NCBI GenBank assembly: GCA_034430655.1
Contig: DAOUEC010000169.1
Location: 1 to 39,445 of the forward strand
DNA length: 39,445 bases
Origin: JAUWNP01 sp034430655
GTDB taxonomy: Bacteria > Chloroflexota > Anaerolineae > B4-G1
Reading direction: 5' to 3'
Made by a program: the position numbers and the translations under genes. Below the pieces are notes generated by a model. It worked only from the letters and a program-made list of their open reading frames with translations, was not told the origin of the DNA and did no database searches. Numbering within the stretch: position 1 is the first letter of the stretch; each line of letters opens with the position of its first letter. This document shows positions 1 through 7,126 of the stretch, piece after piece.

Positions 1-90
1 AATGAGCTCTTCTGTGGCCCCGACGCCTCCCAGATGTTTCGTGAGGCCCACCTCAGCTGCAAAATCGAAGAAAGTTTGTTTATTCTCCAT
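1..90 (-). CDS. SAM-dependent methyltransferase, N-terminal part only (runs off window)
   Basis: Only the first 30 codons are present; the gene continues past the left edge. It starts with ATG at 90, preceded by GGAGG seven bases upstream. The visible residues include FDFAAEVGLTKHLGG followed by TEELI. They match the start of the complete methyltransferase at 1684-2472, which has TTKHMGG then TKALIELCHIG just before its SAM-binding motif I. On that basis it is probably a second soluble class I methyltransferase of the same type. It lies 51 bases downstream of an ICMT-family gene on the same strand, so it is likely the last visible member of that operon. The catalytic region cannot be seen. 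Confidence 0.6.
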   Translation of the reverse strand, partial: MENKQTFFDFAAEVGLTKHLGGVGATEELI

Positions 91-141
91 TTTCTCAATC
101 CTCCATTCTCGGTGATGCTCAACTGTTTCTTGCACTGGCGG

Positions 142-861
142 CTACCAGATGCCCGGCAGCAGGCGGTAGCGCACCCGCCCGGCGTACTCTTCGTAGCCTG
201 CGAGTTCGTCCTGCAATGTTCTATCCTCCAGCGCCGTGCGGATGATCAAGATGCACATCGTCAGCCCCGCCGGAATGAGCGCCCACGGCGAGCCGAGAGC
301 CAGGGACGTTGCGAACGCGGACACGATATACCCGACGTAACCCGGATGGCGCACGACCCGGTAAGGCCCGCCGCTGGCAACGGTATGATTCCGATCCATC
401 TGGATGCGAACAGAAGTTGAGAAGAACTTGTTCGACACCATCGCCCAGGTAAACAGGCCTTGCGCCAGCGCAAAGAGAATCAACGCGACGACCTGGATCG
501 CCACAGCCAGCGGTGGCGACAAGCCGAAGCGCTCATCCAACCCGGCTATGATCGGCACGCCCAGCGTGGGGAAGATGTTGAGAGTGGTAAGCATCCTGTC
601 CCAGGCTTTGACGTCCTTTTTATCAGTCCGGCCGCGTTCTGCTATCAACTCCGGGGGCATGACAAGCACGTTGATTGCCAAAATGGTCACACCCACGCCG
701 AGATAGGCCCACGCCCACACCCAATCGAGGCGGCCCGACGAGATGAACAAGATCGCGGCCAGAAGCAGGAATTGGACGACGACTTGGAGCATCCGTTTCC
801 GAATCCTGCTTGCCAGGTCGGATTTACCATCTGGTTGATTGGCAGATGTGTTGGCATTCAT
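142..861 (-). CDS. ICMT-family membrane methyltransferase, copy 1
   Basis: This 239-residue integral membrane protein belongs to the isoprenylcysteine carboxyl methyltransferase (ICMT)/phospholipid methyltransferase superfamily. About five hydrophobic segments are visible, roughly at residues 28-46, 50-70, 95-112, 118-145 and 180-208. The family's cofactor-binding motif is present as GGPYRVVRHPGYVG near residue 165, followed by a C-terminal ED...EL.GYEEY segment. The substrate cannot be read from the sequence. Bacterial members methylate varied lipids or small molecules, and prenylated protein is unlikely here. The start ATG at 861 has GGGAGG nine bases upstream. It is the third-last gene of the TrmB-led minus-strand run and resembles copies 2 and 3 throughout its length. 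Confidence 0.85.
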   Translation of the reverse strand: MNANTSANQPDGKSDLASRIRKRMLQVVVQFLLLAAILFISSGRLDWVWAWAYLGVGVTILAINVLVMPPELIAERGRTDKKDVKAWDRMLTTLNIFPTLGVPIIAGLDERFGLSPPLAVAIQVVALILFALAQGLFTWAMVSNKFFSTSVRIQMDRNHTVASGGPYRVVRHPGYVGYIVSAFATSLALGSPWALIPAGLTMCILIIRTALEDRTLQDELAGYEEYAGRVRYRLLPGIW

Positions 862-905
862 TTTGTCCTCCCTGGATAATGGTCAGTTGCTTCGCGTGCT
901 GGCGG

Positions 906-1631
906 CTACCAAACGCCTGGCAGCAGGCGATAGCGCGTGCGTTCAGCATACTCCCGGTAACCGTCCAGCTCGTCCAGCAGCGCCTTATCTTCCAGTACAG
1001 TCCGCACAACGGAGAGCAGCGCCGATAGGCCGCCGGGGATCAGCGCCCACCACGAGCCAAGCATGACCGGCGCGGCAAGCTCGAACAGGATGGTCCCGAC
1101 GTAACCTGGATGGCGCACAAATCGGTAGGGCCCGCCGGTGGCGACAGTATGGCCCCGCTCTTTCTGGATGCGGACGACCTGTGAAAAGAACGGGTTCGCG
1201 GCGGTGGCCCAGACGACCAAGGCATAGCCCAGCACGGCAACCACCAGCATGGCGATCTGGAGCGGGAGCGAAATCCCTGTCGTCCACCCGAAACGCTCAT
1301 CCAGGCCGGCCACGATGCATCTGGCTATCGTGACCAGACCGATGATGCTGAGGATCACGGTATCCCAGGTTTTGGCGCCCTTCTTGGGTCCGGTGCGTTC
1401 TGCGAGTAACTCCGGGTTTCGGGCGATCACGACCAGCGCGGTGGCGGTACTCCAAGCCAGCATTATGCCGACCAGAGCCCACCCCATCACCCAGTCCAGC
1501 CGGCCCGCGGAGAGGAACAGCATCGCTGCCAGCATCAGCAGGCCCATCGCTTCTCTTACCAGATATCTCACAACGTTGCGGGTTGTCTCAGATTGATGAC
1601 TCGGTTGCTCGACAGATGCGTTTGCGTTCAT
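906..1631 (-). CDS. ICMT-family membrane methyltransferase, copy 2
   Basis: This is a 241-residue paralogue of the neighbouring copy, with the same hydrophobic segments and the motif GGPYRFVRHPGYVG, then ED..LLDELDGYREY and the shared ending RYRLLPGVW. The reading frame is open much further upstream, but ATG 1631 is the supported start. It has AGGAG at a proper distance, and its N-terminus MNANASVEQ aligns with MNANTSANQ of copy 1. The start overlaps the stop of a 17-codon reading frame as ATGA, so it may be translationally coupled to it. The substrate is unknown. Tandem duplication is the simplest origin. Confidence 0.85.
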   Translation of the reverse strand: MNANASVEQPSHQSETTRNVVRYLVREAMGLLMLAAMLFLSAGRLDWVMGWALVGIMLAWSTATALVVIARNPELLAERTGPKKGAKTWDTVILSIIGLVTIARCIVAGLDERFGWTTGISLPLQIAMLVVAVLGYALVVWATAANPFFSQVVRIQKERGHTVATGGPYRFVRHPGYVGTILFELAAPVMLGSWWALIPGGLSALLSVVRTVLEDKALLDELDGYREYAERTRYRLLPGVW

Positions 1632-1681
1632 TTTTTGTCTCCTGGTGTCATTTTCTGTTTGACGGACGTGTTGGTGCTCAT
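1628..1681 (-). CDS. 17-codon mini-ORF, likely remnant of an ICMT N-terminus or a leader peptide
   Basis: A 17-residue reading frame starts at ATG 1681 and begins MSTNTSVKQ. Its Shine-Dalgarno sequence AAGGAGATAG overlaps the end of the upstream methyltransferase gene, whose stop is two bases away. The mini-ORF's stop overlaps the start of ICMT copy 2 (ATGA). Its first nine residues resemble the N-termini of copies 1 and 2 (MNANTSANQ, MNANASVEQ). A fourth copy lost by internal deletion is the simplest reading. It may now serve only to couple translation of the two flanking genes. Whether the peptide is stable or functional is unknown. Confidence 0.4.
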   Translation of the reverse strand: MSTNTSVKQKMTPGDKK

Positions 1682-1683
1682 TT

Positions 1684-2472
1684 CTATCTCCTTCCAACGA
1701 ATACCGCGTACCCCAGGTACCTGAAAATGTCCTTGGGGAGACGCTGCCTTTTTGCCATATACTTTCTGAAAGCCGGATTTTTGATGTACAGGAATAGTGT
1801 TCTATAGAACATTCTCCACATATCCTGGAAACGATACCGCTGAACTTGAGTGGACTCGCGACGCGTACTGAATTTGTAGGTCTGCACGACGATGTCACGC
1901 AGGCCGGCGTTCTCCAAAAATCCCATCCAGCCCTCCAGCGTTGGAATGTCCGGCTTGATGTCCCAAATGTGTCTTACACCTTCGACCAACTGGGCGGGTG
2001 GTGTCTCGAGCCAGAGTTCCTCGTTCAGCCCCACGCAGCCGCCCGGCCTGGTCACGCGCGCACATTCGTTGAGCACGCGCTGTTTGTCTTTGATGAAGGT
2101 GAGCACCGATTCGCCGATGACGACGTCGAAATGCGCATCGTCAAACGGGAGGTCTTGCGCATCGGCAACCCTGAATTCAACAAGAGCCTCTACGCTCTCT
2201 CTTTGTGCCCGTTCATTTGACCTGGCAATCATGCTTTCCCGGAGGTCTACGCCGACCACGCGGCAGCCATACGTTTTGGCCAGGTAGCAGGCCGTCGCGC
2301 CGACGCCGCAACCGACCTCCAAAACATAAGTGTCCTGGCCGATGTGACACAATTCGATGAGCGCCTTTGTGGTCTCGAATCCCCCCATGTGTTTGGTGGT
2401 GCCGATATAGGCTTGCAATTCAAAGTAGGAAAGTTCTGGAATCTCTTGTGGCAACTGTTTTTTACTCTTCAT
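1684..2472 (-). CDS. Class I SAM-dependent methyltransferase
   Basis: This is a 262-residue soluble methyltransferase. Motif I is VLEVGCGVGATACYLAK near residues 50-66, followed by the acidic end of strand 2 in VVGVDL. A DLPFDDAHFDVVIGES segment fits motifs II-III, and VTRPGGCVGLNEE is the usual post-motif III turn. The C-terminal third is basic and contains a short hydrophobic run (MFYRTLFLYI), which may help it act near membranes. The acceptor is unknown. It sits between a histidine phosphatase gene and the ICMT genes on the same strand. Local base composition looks more AT-rich than in the ICMT genes. Confidence 0.85.
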   Translation of the reverse strand: MKSKKQLPQEIPELSYFELQAYIGTTKHMGGFETTKALIELCHIGQDTYVLEVGCGVGATACYLAKTYGCRVVGVDLRESMIARSNERAQRESVEALVEFRVADAQDLPFDDAHFDVVIGESVLTFIKDKQRVLNECARVTRPGGCVGLNEELWLETPPAQLVEGVRHIWDIKPDIPTLEGWMGFLENAGLRDIVVQTYKFSTRRESTQVQRYRFQDMWRMFYRTLFLYIKNPAFRKYMAKRQRLPKDIFRYLGYAVFVGRR

Positions 2473-2497
2473 CTTTCACCTCAACCCAAAATCTGTG

Positions 2498-3055
2498 TCA
2501 TGCAACCCCTTGCCACAACCTCTGAATAGCTACCTTACCATCCGCGCTTACACCGAGTTGATAGATATCTGGCATCGTCAGCAACTTCCAGAATGTAAAA
2601 TCGATTGATGGGTCAAAATGCTGCAACAACAATGCCAACAGGTTTCCGTGCGTTAAGAGTACGATGTGCCCGGTTGCATATTGTTCCCGCAGTCCGCGCA
2701 CGACGGCGACTCCCCGCTGTTGTGCGGTAGCATTTGATTCGCCGCCTGGATGGGCAAACGATGGGTCACACCACGTTGCCTCTACCGCTTTGAAAAAGTC
2801 TTCAATTAGGCCATCGCCGAGTTGTCGCTCGCGGAGATCAGGCGCCGTGTGGATGGGCAAATCTAGTCGGGTGGCGAGCGGTGTTACCGTTTGGCGTGCG
2901 CGGCGGAAAGGGCTTGCGTAAATCCCCGTAATCGGGAACTGGTGCAACATATCCGCCACACGGTCAGCATCCATGTGCCCTCTGACCGAAAGTGGCCGAT
3001 TCTCGTCTGGGGTCCAGTCAGCGTGTGCGTGACGTACCAGGTAGAAAACTCTCAT
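2498..3055 (-). CDS. Histidine phosphatase family protein (phosphoglycerate mutase-like)
   Basis: A 185-residue member of the branch 1 histidine phosphatase superfamily. The catalytic RHG-type motif appears as LVRHAHADW with His9 as expected phospho-acceptor. The partner motif YASPFRRARQT supplies a second arginine, and LLTHGN near residue 135 gives the second catalytic histidine. Size and motif order are closer to SixA/CobC-like phosphatases than to glycolytic mutases, so the substrate remains open. The start ATG at 3055 has GGAAGAG upstream. It lies in the TrmB-led run, 25 bases before the SAM methyltransferase. Confidence 0.85.
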   Translation of the reverse strand: MRVFYLVRHAHADWTPDENRPLSVRGHMDADRVADMLHQFPITGIYASPFRRARQTVTPLATRLDLPIHTAPDLRERQLGDGLIEDFFKAVEATWCDPSFAHPGGESNATAQQRGVAVVRGLREQYATGHIVLLTHGNLLALLLQHFDPSIDFTFWKLLTMPDIYQLGVSADGKVAIQRLWQGVA

Positions 3056-3189
3056 CTCGCTCTTCCCAGACGCTCGGCTCCTTCATCAACTGTTACTTGA
3101 CCTGACAGCCCGCATTGCGAGAGTGACGACCAACGCCGTCAAGAGCAGCCAGATGGCATTGTCTCTTTGAACACCTCACCCACTCCAGC

Positions 3190-3909
3190 TTACCAGATGC
3201 CCGGCAGCAGCCGGTAGCGCACCCGCTGGGCGTACTCGGCGTAGCCGGGCAGTTCCTCGCGCAGCATTCGGTCTTCCAGCGCGGTGCGGACGATGAATAG
3301 GACGACGATCAGGCCGCAGGGAATGAACGTCCACCACGAGCCGAGGAACAACGGGATAGATAACCCAAAAAAGATCGTTCCCACGTACATGGGGTGGCGC
3401 ACGTACCGGTATGGGCCGGTTGTGACGATCCGGTGGCCCCGGTCGTCCTGGATGCACACCATCGTCGAGAGGTAAGCGTTAGCGGACATGGCCCACAGGG
3501 GCATGATCATCGCCGGAATAAAGAGCACGCCCCCAATCACGTGCAAGGCAGGCGACATCGCAGACCACTCGAAGCGCACGGCGTCCAGCCCGGCGACCAC
3601 CGGCGCGGTAAAGAGCACGAGCGAGTAGATTCCCATCAAGACCTTGTCCCAGCCCTTGATATTCTCTGCCCGCCTGCCGCGTTCGTTGATCAAGCCGGGG
3701 GACTTGTGCATCACGAACGCCGACAGCAGCAAGAGGAGGAGCCAGCTGGCGAGGAAAAGCCACCCCCACAGCCAGTCCAACCGACCGGCGGAGAGAAACA
3801 ACAGCGCGCTGATGATGAAAACAGACACAACAACCTGCACGCTGCGCCTTATCCCCGAACGTTCAAGGGACGGTTTCTGACTAGGTGGCGAAGGCGCTGT
3901 ATTTGACAT
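3190..3909 (-). CDS. ICMT-family membrane methyltransferase, copy 3
   Basis: This 239-residue third paralogue carries the motif GPYRYVRHPMYVG and the shared ending RYRLLPGIW. It has the same pattern of hydrophobic segments, starting with VSVFIISALLFLSAGRLDW. A GTG at 3915 would add two residues, but ATG 3909 is better placed behind GAGGTG. It is the first gene after the TrmB-type regulator, from which it is separated by only 26 bases, and so probably shares its promoter. Copies 1 and 2 lie 1.5-3 kb downstream, separated by a phosphatase and a methyltransferase gene. Confidence 0.85.
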   Translation of the reverse strand: MSNTAPSPPSQKPSLERSGIRRSVQVVVSVFIISALLFLSAGRLDWLWGWLFLASWLLLLLLSAFVMHKSPGLINERGRRAENIKGWDKVLMGIYSLVLFTAPVVAGLDAVRFEWSAMSPALHVIGGVLFIPAMIMPLWAMSANAYLSTMVCIQDDRGHRIVTTGPYRYVRHPMYVGTIFFGLSIPLFLGSWWTFIPCGLIVVLFIVRTALEDRMLREELPGYAEYAQRVRYRLLPGIW

Positions 3910-3935
3910 TGGCACACCTCACATAGCAAACGATA

Positions 3936-4748
3936 TCAACCCTCTATGCGACTTTCCAGTGCACGGGCGAACAACTCGCGATCCTCCTCCTGAATGAGGT
4001 CCAGCGCCCGGTCCCCCAAAAGAGCCAGGATTTGGGGGAGGTACAGGTCTGTCCGCAGGTGATGTTCGGCGATGAAGACGAGGAGGGGGCTGCTGGTCCA
4101 GGAAGCGCGGGCCTGGTTCGCGGTCAACCACTCGCCGATCAGCACCTCCTCCCCGTCAATGACCAGGACCAACCCCAGCCCTCTTGCCTGGCCGAGGGTC
4201 TCCTCGGACACGTGGGCGACGACCACGCGACCACCCGGCAGGTCGAACTCGCTCGTGGTATAGAGCACTACCCGTACCCCTCGCTCGATGACCTCCTCCA
4301 ACGCAGGCTGCAAATCCGGGAACGTGACCGGCAAGAGCGCCAGATAGATGCGAGTCCTCGCCTGACCGATCATCTCCCTCGCCTTGGCCATGATGTTCTC
4401 GTGGCCCTCGATGTTCCAGACGTATTCGAGGTCGGAGGCCGAGGCGAGGGTGATCAGGTCGTCCTTGAGGGAAGTGGTGAGTTCTTCGTGCTCGCGGTGG
4501 AGTTGGTCGAGGAACTCTTCCGCCGGAACCGGCGCATACTGGGTGGAATCGCCTTTACGCAGCGTCATCGCAGCGCCACGGGCGGTGAGTTTGCCCAGCA
4601 CCTCGTAGATCATAGAGCGGGGGACACCGGAGGTCTTGGCGAGTTCGTAACCCGTGACGGGGCTTTTCCTGAGCAGTGCTACATAGGACTTGGCCTCGTA
4701 CTCCGAGAAGCCGAGTTTCACCAGTTTATCAATAGGATCGCCGTTCAT
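3936..4748 (-). CDS. TrmB-family transcriptional regulator
   Basis: A 270-residue regulator. Residues about 8-75 form the TrmB winged helix-turn-helix (LGFSEYEAKSYVALL, then a helix-turn-helix in GYELAKTSGVPRSMIYEVLGKL). A coiled stretch (EEFLDQLHREHEELTTSL) follows, then a C-terminal phospholipase-D-like sensor domain from about residue 110 that in this family binds sugars or other small molecules. The effector is unknown. The gene is first in a long same-strand series with a near-consensus sigma-70 promoter just upstream, so it plausibly controls the ICMT/methyltransferase genes and itself. Confidence 0.88.
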   Translation of the reverse strand: MNGDPIDKLVKLGFSEYEAKSYVALLRKSPVTGYELAKTSGVPRSMIYEVLGKLTARGAAMTLRKGDSTQYAPVPAEEFLDQLHREHEELTTSLKDDLITLASASDLEYVWNIEGHENIMAKAREMIGQARTRIYLALLPVTFPDLQPALEEVIERGVRVVLYTTSEFDLPGGRVVVAHVSEETLGQARGLGLVLVIDGEEVLIGEWLTANQARASWTSSPLLVFIAEHHLRTDLYLPQILALLGDRALDLIQEEDRELFARALESRIEG

Positions 4749-4790
4749 CTTCCCTTGCCCCCTTAGGCGTTAGTATCATAACTACGCAAT

Positions 4791-4819
4791 ATTCTACCGC
4801 GATTCACTCAGTTTGTCAA
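4791..4819 (-). promoter_or_regulatory. Sigma-70-type promoter for the TrmB-led operon
   Basis: On the minus strand a perfect -35 TTGACA (4814-4819) is followed by a 17-bp spacer and -10 TAGAAT (4791-4796). The spacer ends in CGCGG. The predicted start is about 35 bases before the TrmB gene's ATG. Confidence 0.75.
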
Positions 4820-4943
4820 GAGCCAGAATCTTAAAAAAAGCGGCCCATTCGGTCTTCCATGCTGGGAGACTGAATAGCCCTTGGGAACCCTGCCACCTAT
4901 GTGCAAGCCGGGCGTAACGTCTACCCGACACTGAGAGCATTGC

Positions 4944-5753
4944 TTAACCAGGCTCAATCGCCAGCCGATCCACCTCCATCCACTGGCGGCCCGGCACGTC
5001 CAGCAGCCCCCAGCCCAGCCGCCCCCACGGTGTCACCACCATATACTGGTTATCCAGCCACATCACGAAGCCCAGCGGCCCCTGGGGCGAGGGGGCATCC
5101 TCCAACACCGGTTCCTCGTCCACGCTGAAACACACCCGCTCCGTCCCCCATTCGATGACGTAGGTATGCCACTCAGTCATCTTCGCCTCGACGGTGGCCT
5201 CCCGCACGTTCAGTGCCCGCTGGATGGGGGGCCACAGGGCGCGGTAGGGGGAACGGAGGTTCATCGGCAGCACTGCCAGCGGCGCGATGTGGGCCAGCAG
5301 GAGTGCAGCGGGGCGCAGGGCATCTATCGTGGCCGCCTTCCAGCCGTGGCCCGGCGTGCGCAGGTCCAGTTTCATGTTCGAGGGGGGCGAAGCGTAGAAA
5401 AACCATAAGGCGCGGGGGAGGGTCGGCATCCGCCCCCCGGTCATCAGGAAGGGGTCGTTCCAGAAGCCGAAGCCAGCCGTACCGCGCAATTTCCCCACCG
5501 GGTGGGAGAAACGAGCCCGCACGGCCAACCACAGCGGGGGCCGCCAGGGGAAACGACGGCGGGGCATCCTCTGGTAGTCATCTATCTGGGCGTCGGAGTA
5601 CCTGCGGGAGGTGGCGTCGGCGACAACGAAGCGGATGGTGGAGCCGGTAGGCTCTAGCGCGCCGTTGCCCACGACATAGCGGTGCCAGCAGGGGCCGGGA
5701 CCCGCCGTGAAGTCCTCATAAGCGGCAGTCGGGACCTCCCGATCGTAGGCCAT
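4944..5753 (-). CDS. GH16-like concanavalin-A-fold protein
   Basis: A 269-residue protein whose second half resembles the laminarinase-type GH16 fold: WHTYVIEWGTERVCFSVDEE, then GPLGFVMWLDNQY and a final strand with WMEVDRLAIE. A segment GTAGFGFWNDPF sits where GH16 enzymes have their inner sheet. The catalytic ExDxE motif of active GH16 enzymes was not found, so a carbohydrate-binding or altered role is possible. No signal peptide is visible. ATG 5753 is chosen because it follows the AbrB-like gene by five bases; the frame is open further upstream but overlaps that gene. It was probably co-transcribed with the AbrB-like gene. Confidence 0.6.
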   Translation of the reverse strand: MAYDREVPTAAYEDFTAGPGPCWHRYVVGNGALEPTGSTIRFVVADATSRRYSDAQIDDYQRMPRRRFPWRPPLWLAVRARFSHPVGKLRGTAGFGFWNDPFLMTGGRMPTLPRALWFFYASPPSNMKLDLRTPGHGWKAATIDALRPAALLLAHIAPLAVLPMNLRSPYRALWPPIQRALNVREATVEAKMTEWHTYVIEWGTERVCFSVDEEPVLEDAPSPQGPLGFVMWLDNQYMVVTPWGRLGWGLLDVPGRQWMEVDRLAIEPG

Positions 5754-5758
5754 CGCTT

Positions 5759-6139
5759 CTAAAAGCCCTCCAGTTCGGGATGTTCCAGCGTCGCCTCGTA
5801 GATCGACCCCTGGGCGACAAAGCCCAGCGCGCGGCGGCTGCCCCGCACAGCCAACAGCCGGTCGCCGGGCCGGACGCCGGCCTCCGGCGGCAGCATGACC
5901 TGCCCGTCCTCGCCGATCCGACCCCGACTCAGCGCACACTCCTCCAGGGGTATGGTCATCTGCCCCGTGGTGCCGACGTTGAACCCGCCGGAGCGGCGGC
6001 TGCCCCGCAGGAAGAGCACCTCACCCCCCGCCCGGAAGCCATACTCACGCCGTGCCTCTGGCGGGATAGTCACCTCCCTTTCAGGCCCAATGACGACCCA
6101 ACCGTAGACCCACTTCCCACCCTTGATCAATCTGGGCAT
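5759..6139 (-). CDS. AbrB/MazE/SpoVT-like swapped-hairpin protein
   Basis: A 126-residue protein with repeated beta-hairpin blocks of AbrB type. The clearest are EREVTIPPEARREYGFRAGG (residues about 21-40) and GQVMLPPEAGVRPGDRLLAV further on. A third, weaker block contains GQMTIPLEEC. Such hairpins normally dimerise and bind DNA, but tandem copies in one chain are less usual and the second could be structural. It may regulate the following GH16-like gene, which begins five bases downstream, or its own promoter. The start ATG at 6139 is the first in frame. Confidence 0.7.
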   Translation of the reverse strand: MPRLIKGGKWVYGWVVIGPEREVTIPPEARREYGFRAGGEVLFLRGSRRSGGFNVGTTGQMTIPLEECALSRGRIGEDGQVMLPPEAGVRPGDRLLAVRGSRRALGFVAQGSIYEATLEHPELEGF

Positions 6140-6152
6140 TTGTCAATCCCCT

Positions 6153-6797
6153 TCACTCTTGCGGACAGCAGATGCGTATCCACAAAAACCCGAAATAGGC
6201 CGGCTTCCCCCGTTCCACCTGCAACCCGCAGCGAGCGAGCAGGCCCTCGAAATCGCCCCTGGCGAAATCGGGAAAGTATTTCGACTCCCAGAGCGAGACG
6301 ATGGCGATGTAGAAGGCCCGTAAGATGGGGGTTCGCGGTGGGTTGTAGTCAACGATGACGATTTTCCCCTTCGTCACCCTCCCCATCTCTTGCAAGACCT
6401 CCTCCCCGACTCCGGGCGGCATATCGTGCAGCGCGAGGGAGATGGAACTGACGTCGAACTCGTTGTCTGCAAAGTCCAGTTTTGTCGCGTCCATCTGCAA
6501 GAAGCGGATACTGCTCTCCTTGTCCTTTCTCCGGGCGACAGTCAGCATCTCTGCAGACAGGTCAATGCCTGTCACGTCATCGCACCGCCTGGCGAACTCG
6601 AGGGCCACGTCGCCTGTGCCCGTGCAGACATCCAGCACCTTGTCTTTCCGTCGCACTCCGCTCATCTCCACCGTCTCCTTGCGCACTCCCTTGAGCCTGA
6701 AAAGGGAGAGAAAAGGGTCGTAGAATCTGGCCCACTGGCCAAAGGCCTCGGTTGTGTACAGGCGATATTCATCGTCGCCTTTTGTGTTTCTCCGCAT
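6153..6797 (-). CDS. UbiE/COQ5-like class I methyltransferase
   Basis: A 214-residue SAM methyltransferase resembling the UbiE/COQ5 group. Motif I is VLDVCTGTGDVALEFA near residue 50, followed by VTGIDLSAEML. Later strands appear as FLQMDATKLDFADNEFDV and a VIVDYNPP turn. A hydrophobic helix (ILRAFYIAIVSLWE) near residue 165 fits a quinone-like or lipid substrate, but this is inference. The frame is open well upstream into a decayed methyltransferase. ATG 6797 is chosen because AGGAG lies six bases before it and the protein begins normally there. Confidence 0.8.
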   Translation of the reverse strand: MRRNTKGDDEYRLYTTEAFGQWARFYDPFLSLFRLKGVRKETVEMSGVRRKDKVLDVCTGTGDVALEFARRCDDVTGIDLSAEMLTVARRKDKESSIRFLQMDATKLDFADNEFDVSSISLALHDMPPGVGEEVLQEMGRVTKGKIVIVDYNPPRTPILRAFYIAIVSLWESKYFPDFARGDFEGLLARCGLQVERGKPAYFGFLWIRICCPQE

Positions 6798-6911
6798 TGC
6801 TTTTCTCCTGCTGCTCTTTGCCCCTTCTCCGTAAACCCCCACGCCTCCAGAAGCCACCCGGCATTTCAACCGCCCCCCCTTGCAGCGGACCCGGGGCAGG
6901 AACATCCCGCC

Positions 6912-7122
6912 CCGTCGCCGATAGATGATGTCATCGCCGTGGACAAACTTCATCTCGAACTCAGCGTCGGCAACGGCGGTTAAGGCAACGGCATCCCCTA
7001 CTCTGAAGCGTGCGTTGGTTGCACCCTCCTCAGCAGCGCGTTGGCGCACGCACGCGATTGCCGACGGAGAAACATCCACATTTTCCCACTCCTCGTTGTC
7101 GTCTACGCCCTCGTAGGCGCGA
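6912..7122 (-). pseudogene. Decayed SAM methyltransferase fragment
   Basis: The 329 bases between the UbiE-like gene and the fusion gene hold a piece of a class I methyltransferase. It reads VDVSPSAIACVRQRAAEEG, then ARFRVGDAVAL, which is the strand 2 to strand 3 part of the Rossmann fold. There is no motif I before it and no complete C-terminal half after it. It happens to be in frame with the UbiE-like gene, but the join (6798-6911) is low-complexity and does not look like protein. A gene remnant is more likely than a functional extension. Confidence 0.5.
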
Positions 7123-7126
7123 TGTG

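Noticed and set aside
1632..1898. N-terminal extension of ICMT copy 2
   Set aside because: It overlaps the upstream methyltransferase gene, does not resemble protein, and the internal ATG at 1631 has a good ribosome site and matches the paralogues.
4820..4943. Possible terminator with a seven-base T-run (4833-4839 region, minus strand)
   Set aside because: No stem of useful length directly precedes the T-run.
5754..5939. N-terminal extension of the GH16-like protein
   Set aside because: It overlaps the AbrB-like gene in another frame and has low-complexity Arg/Ala/Gly content.
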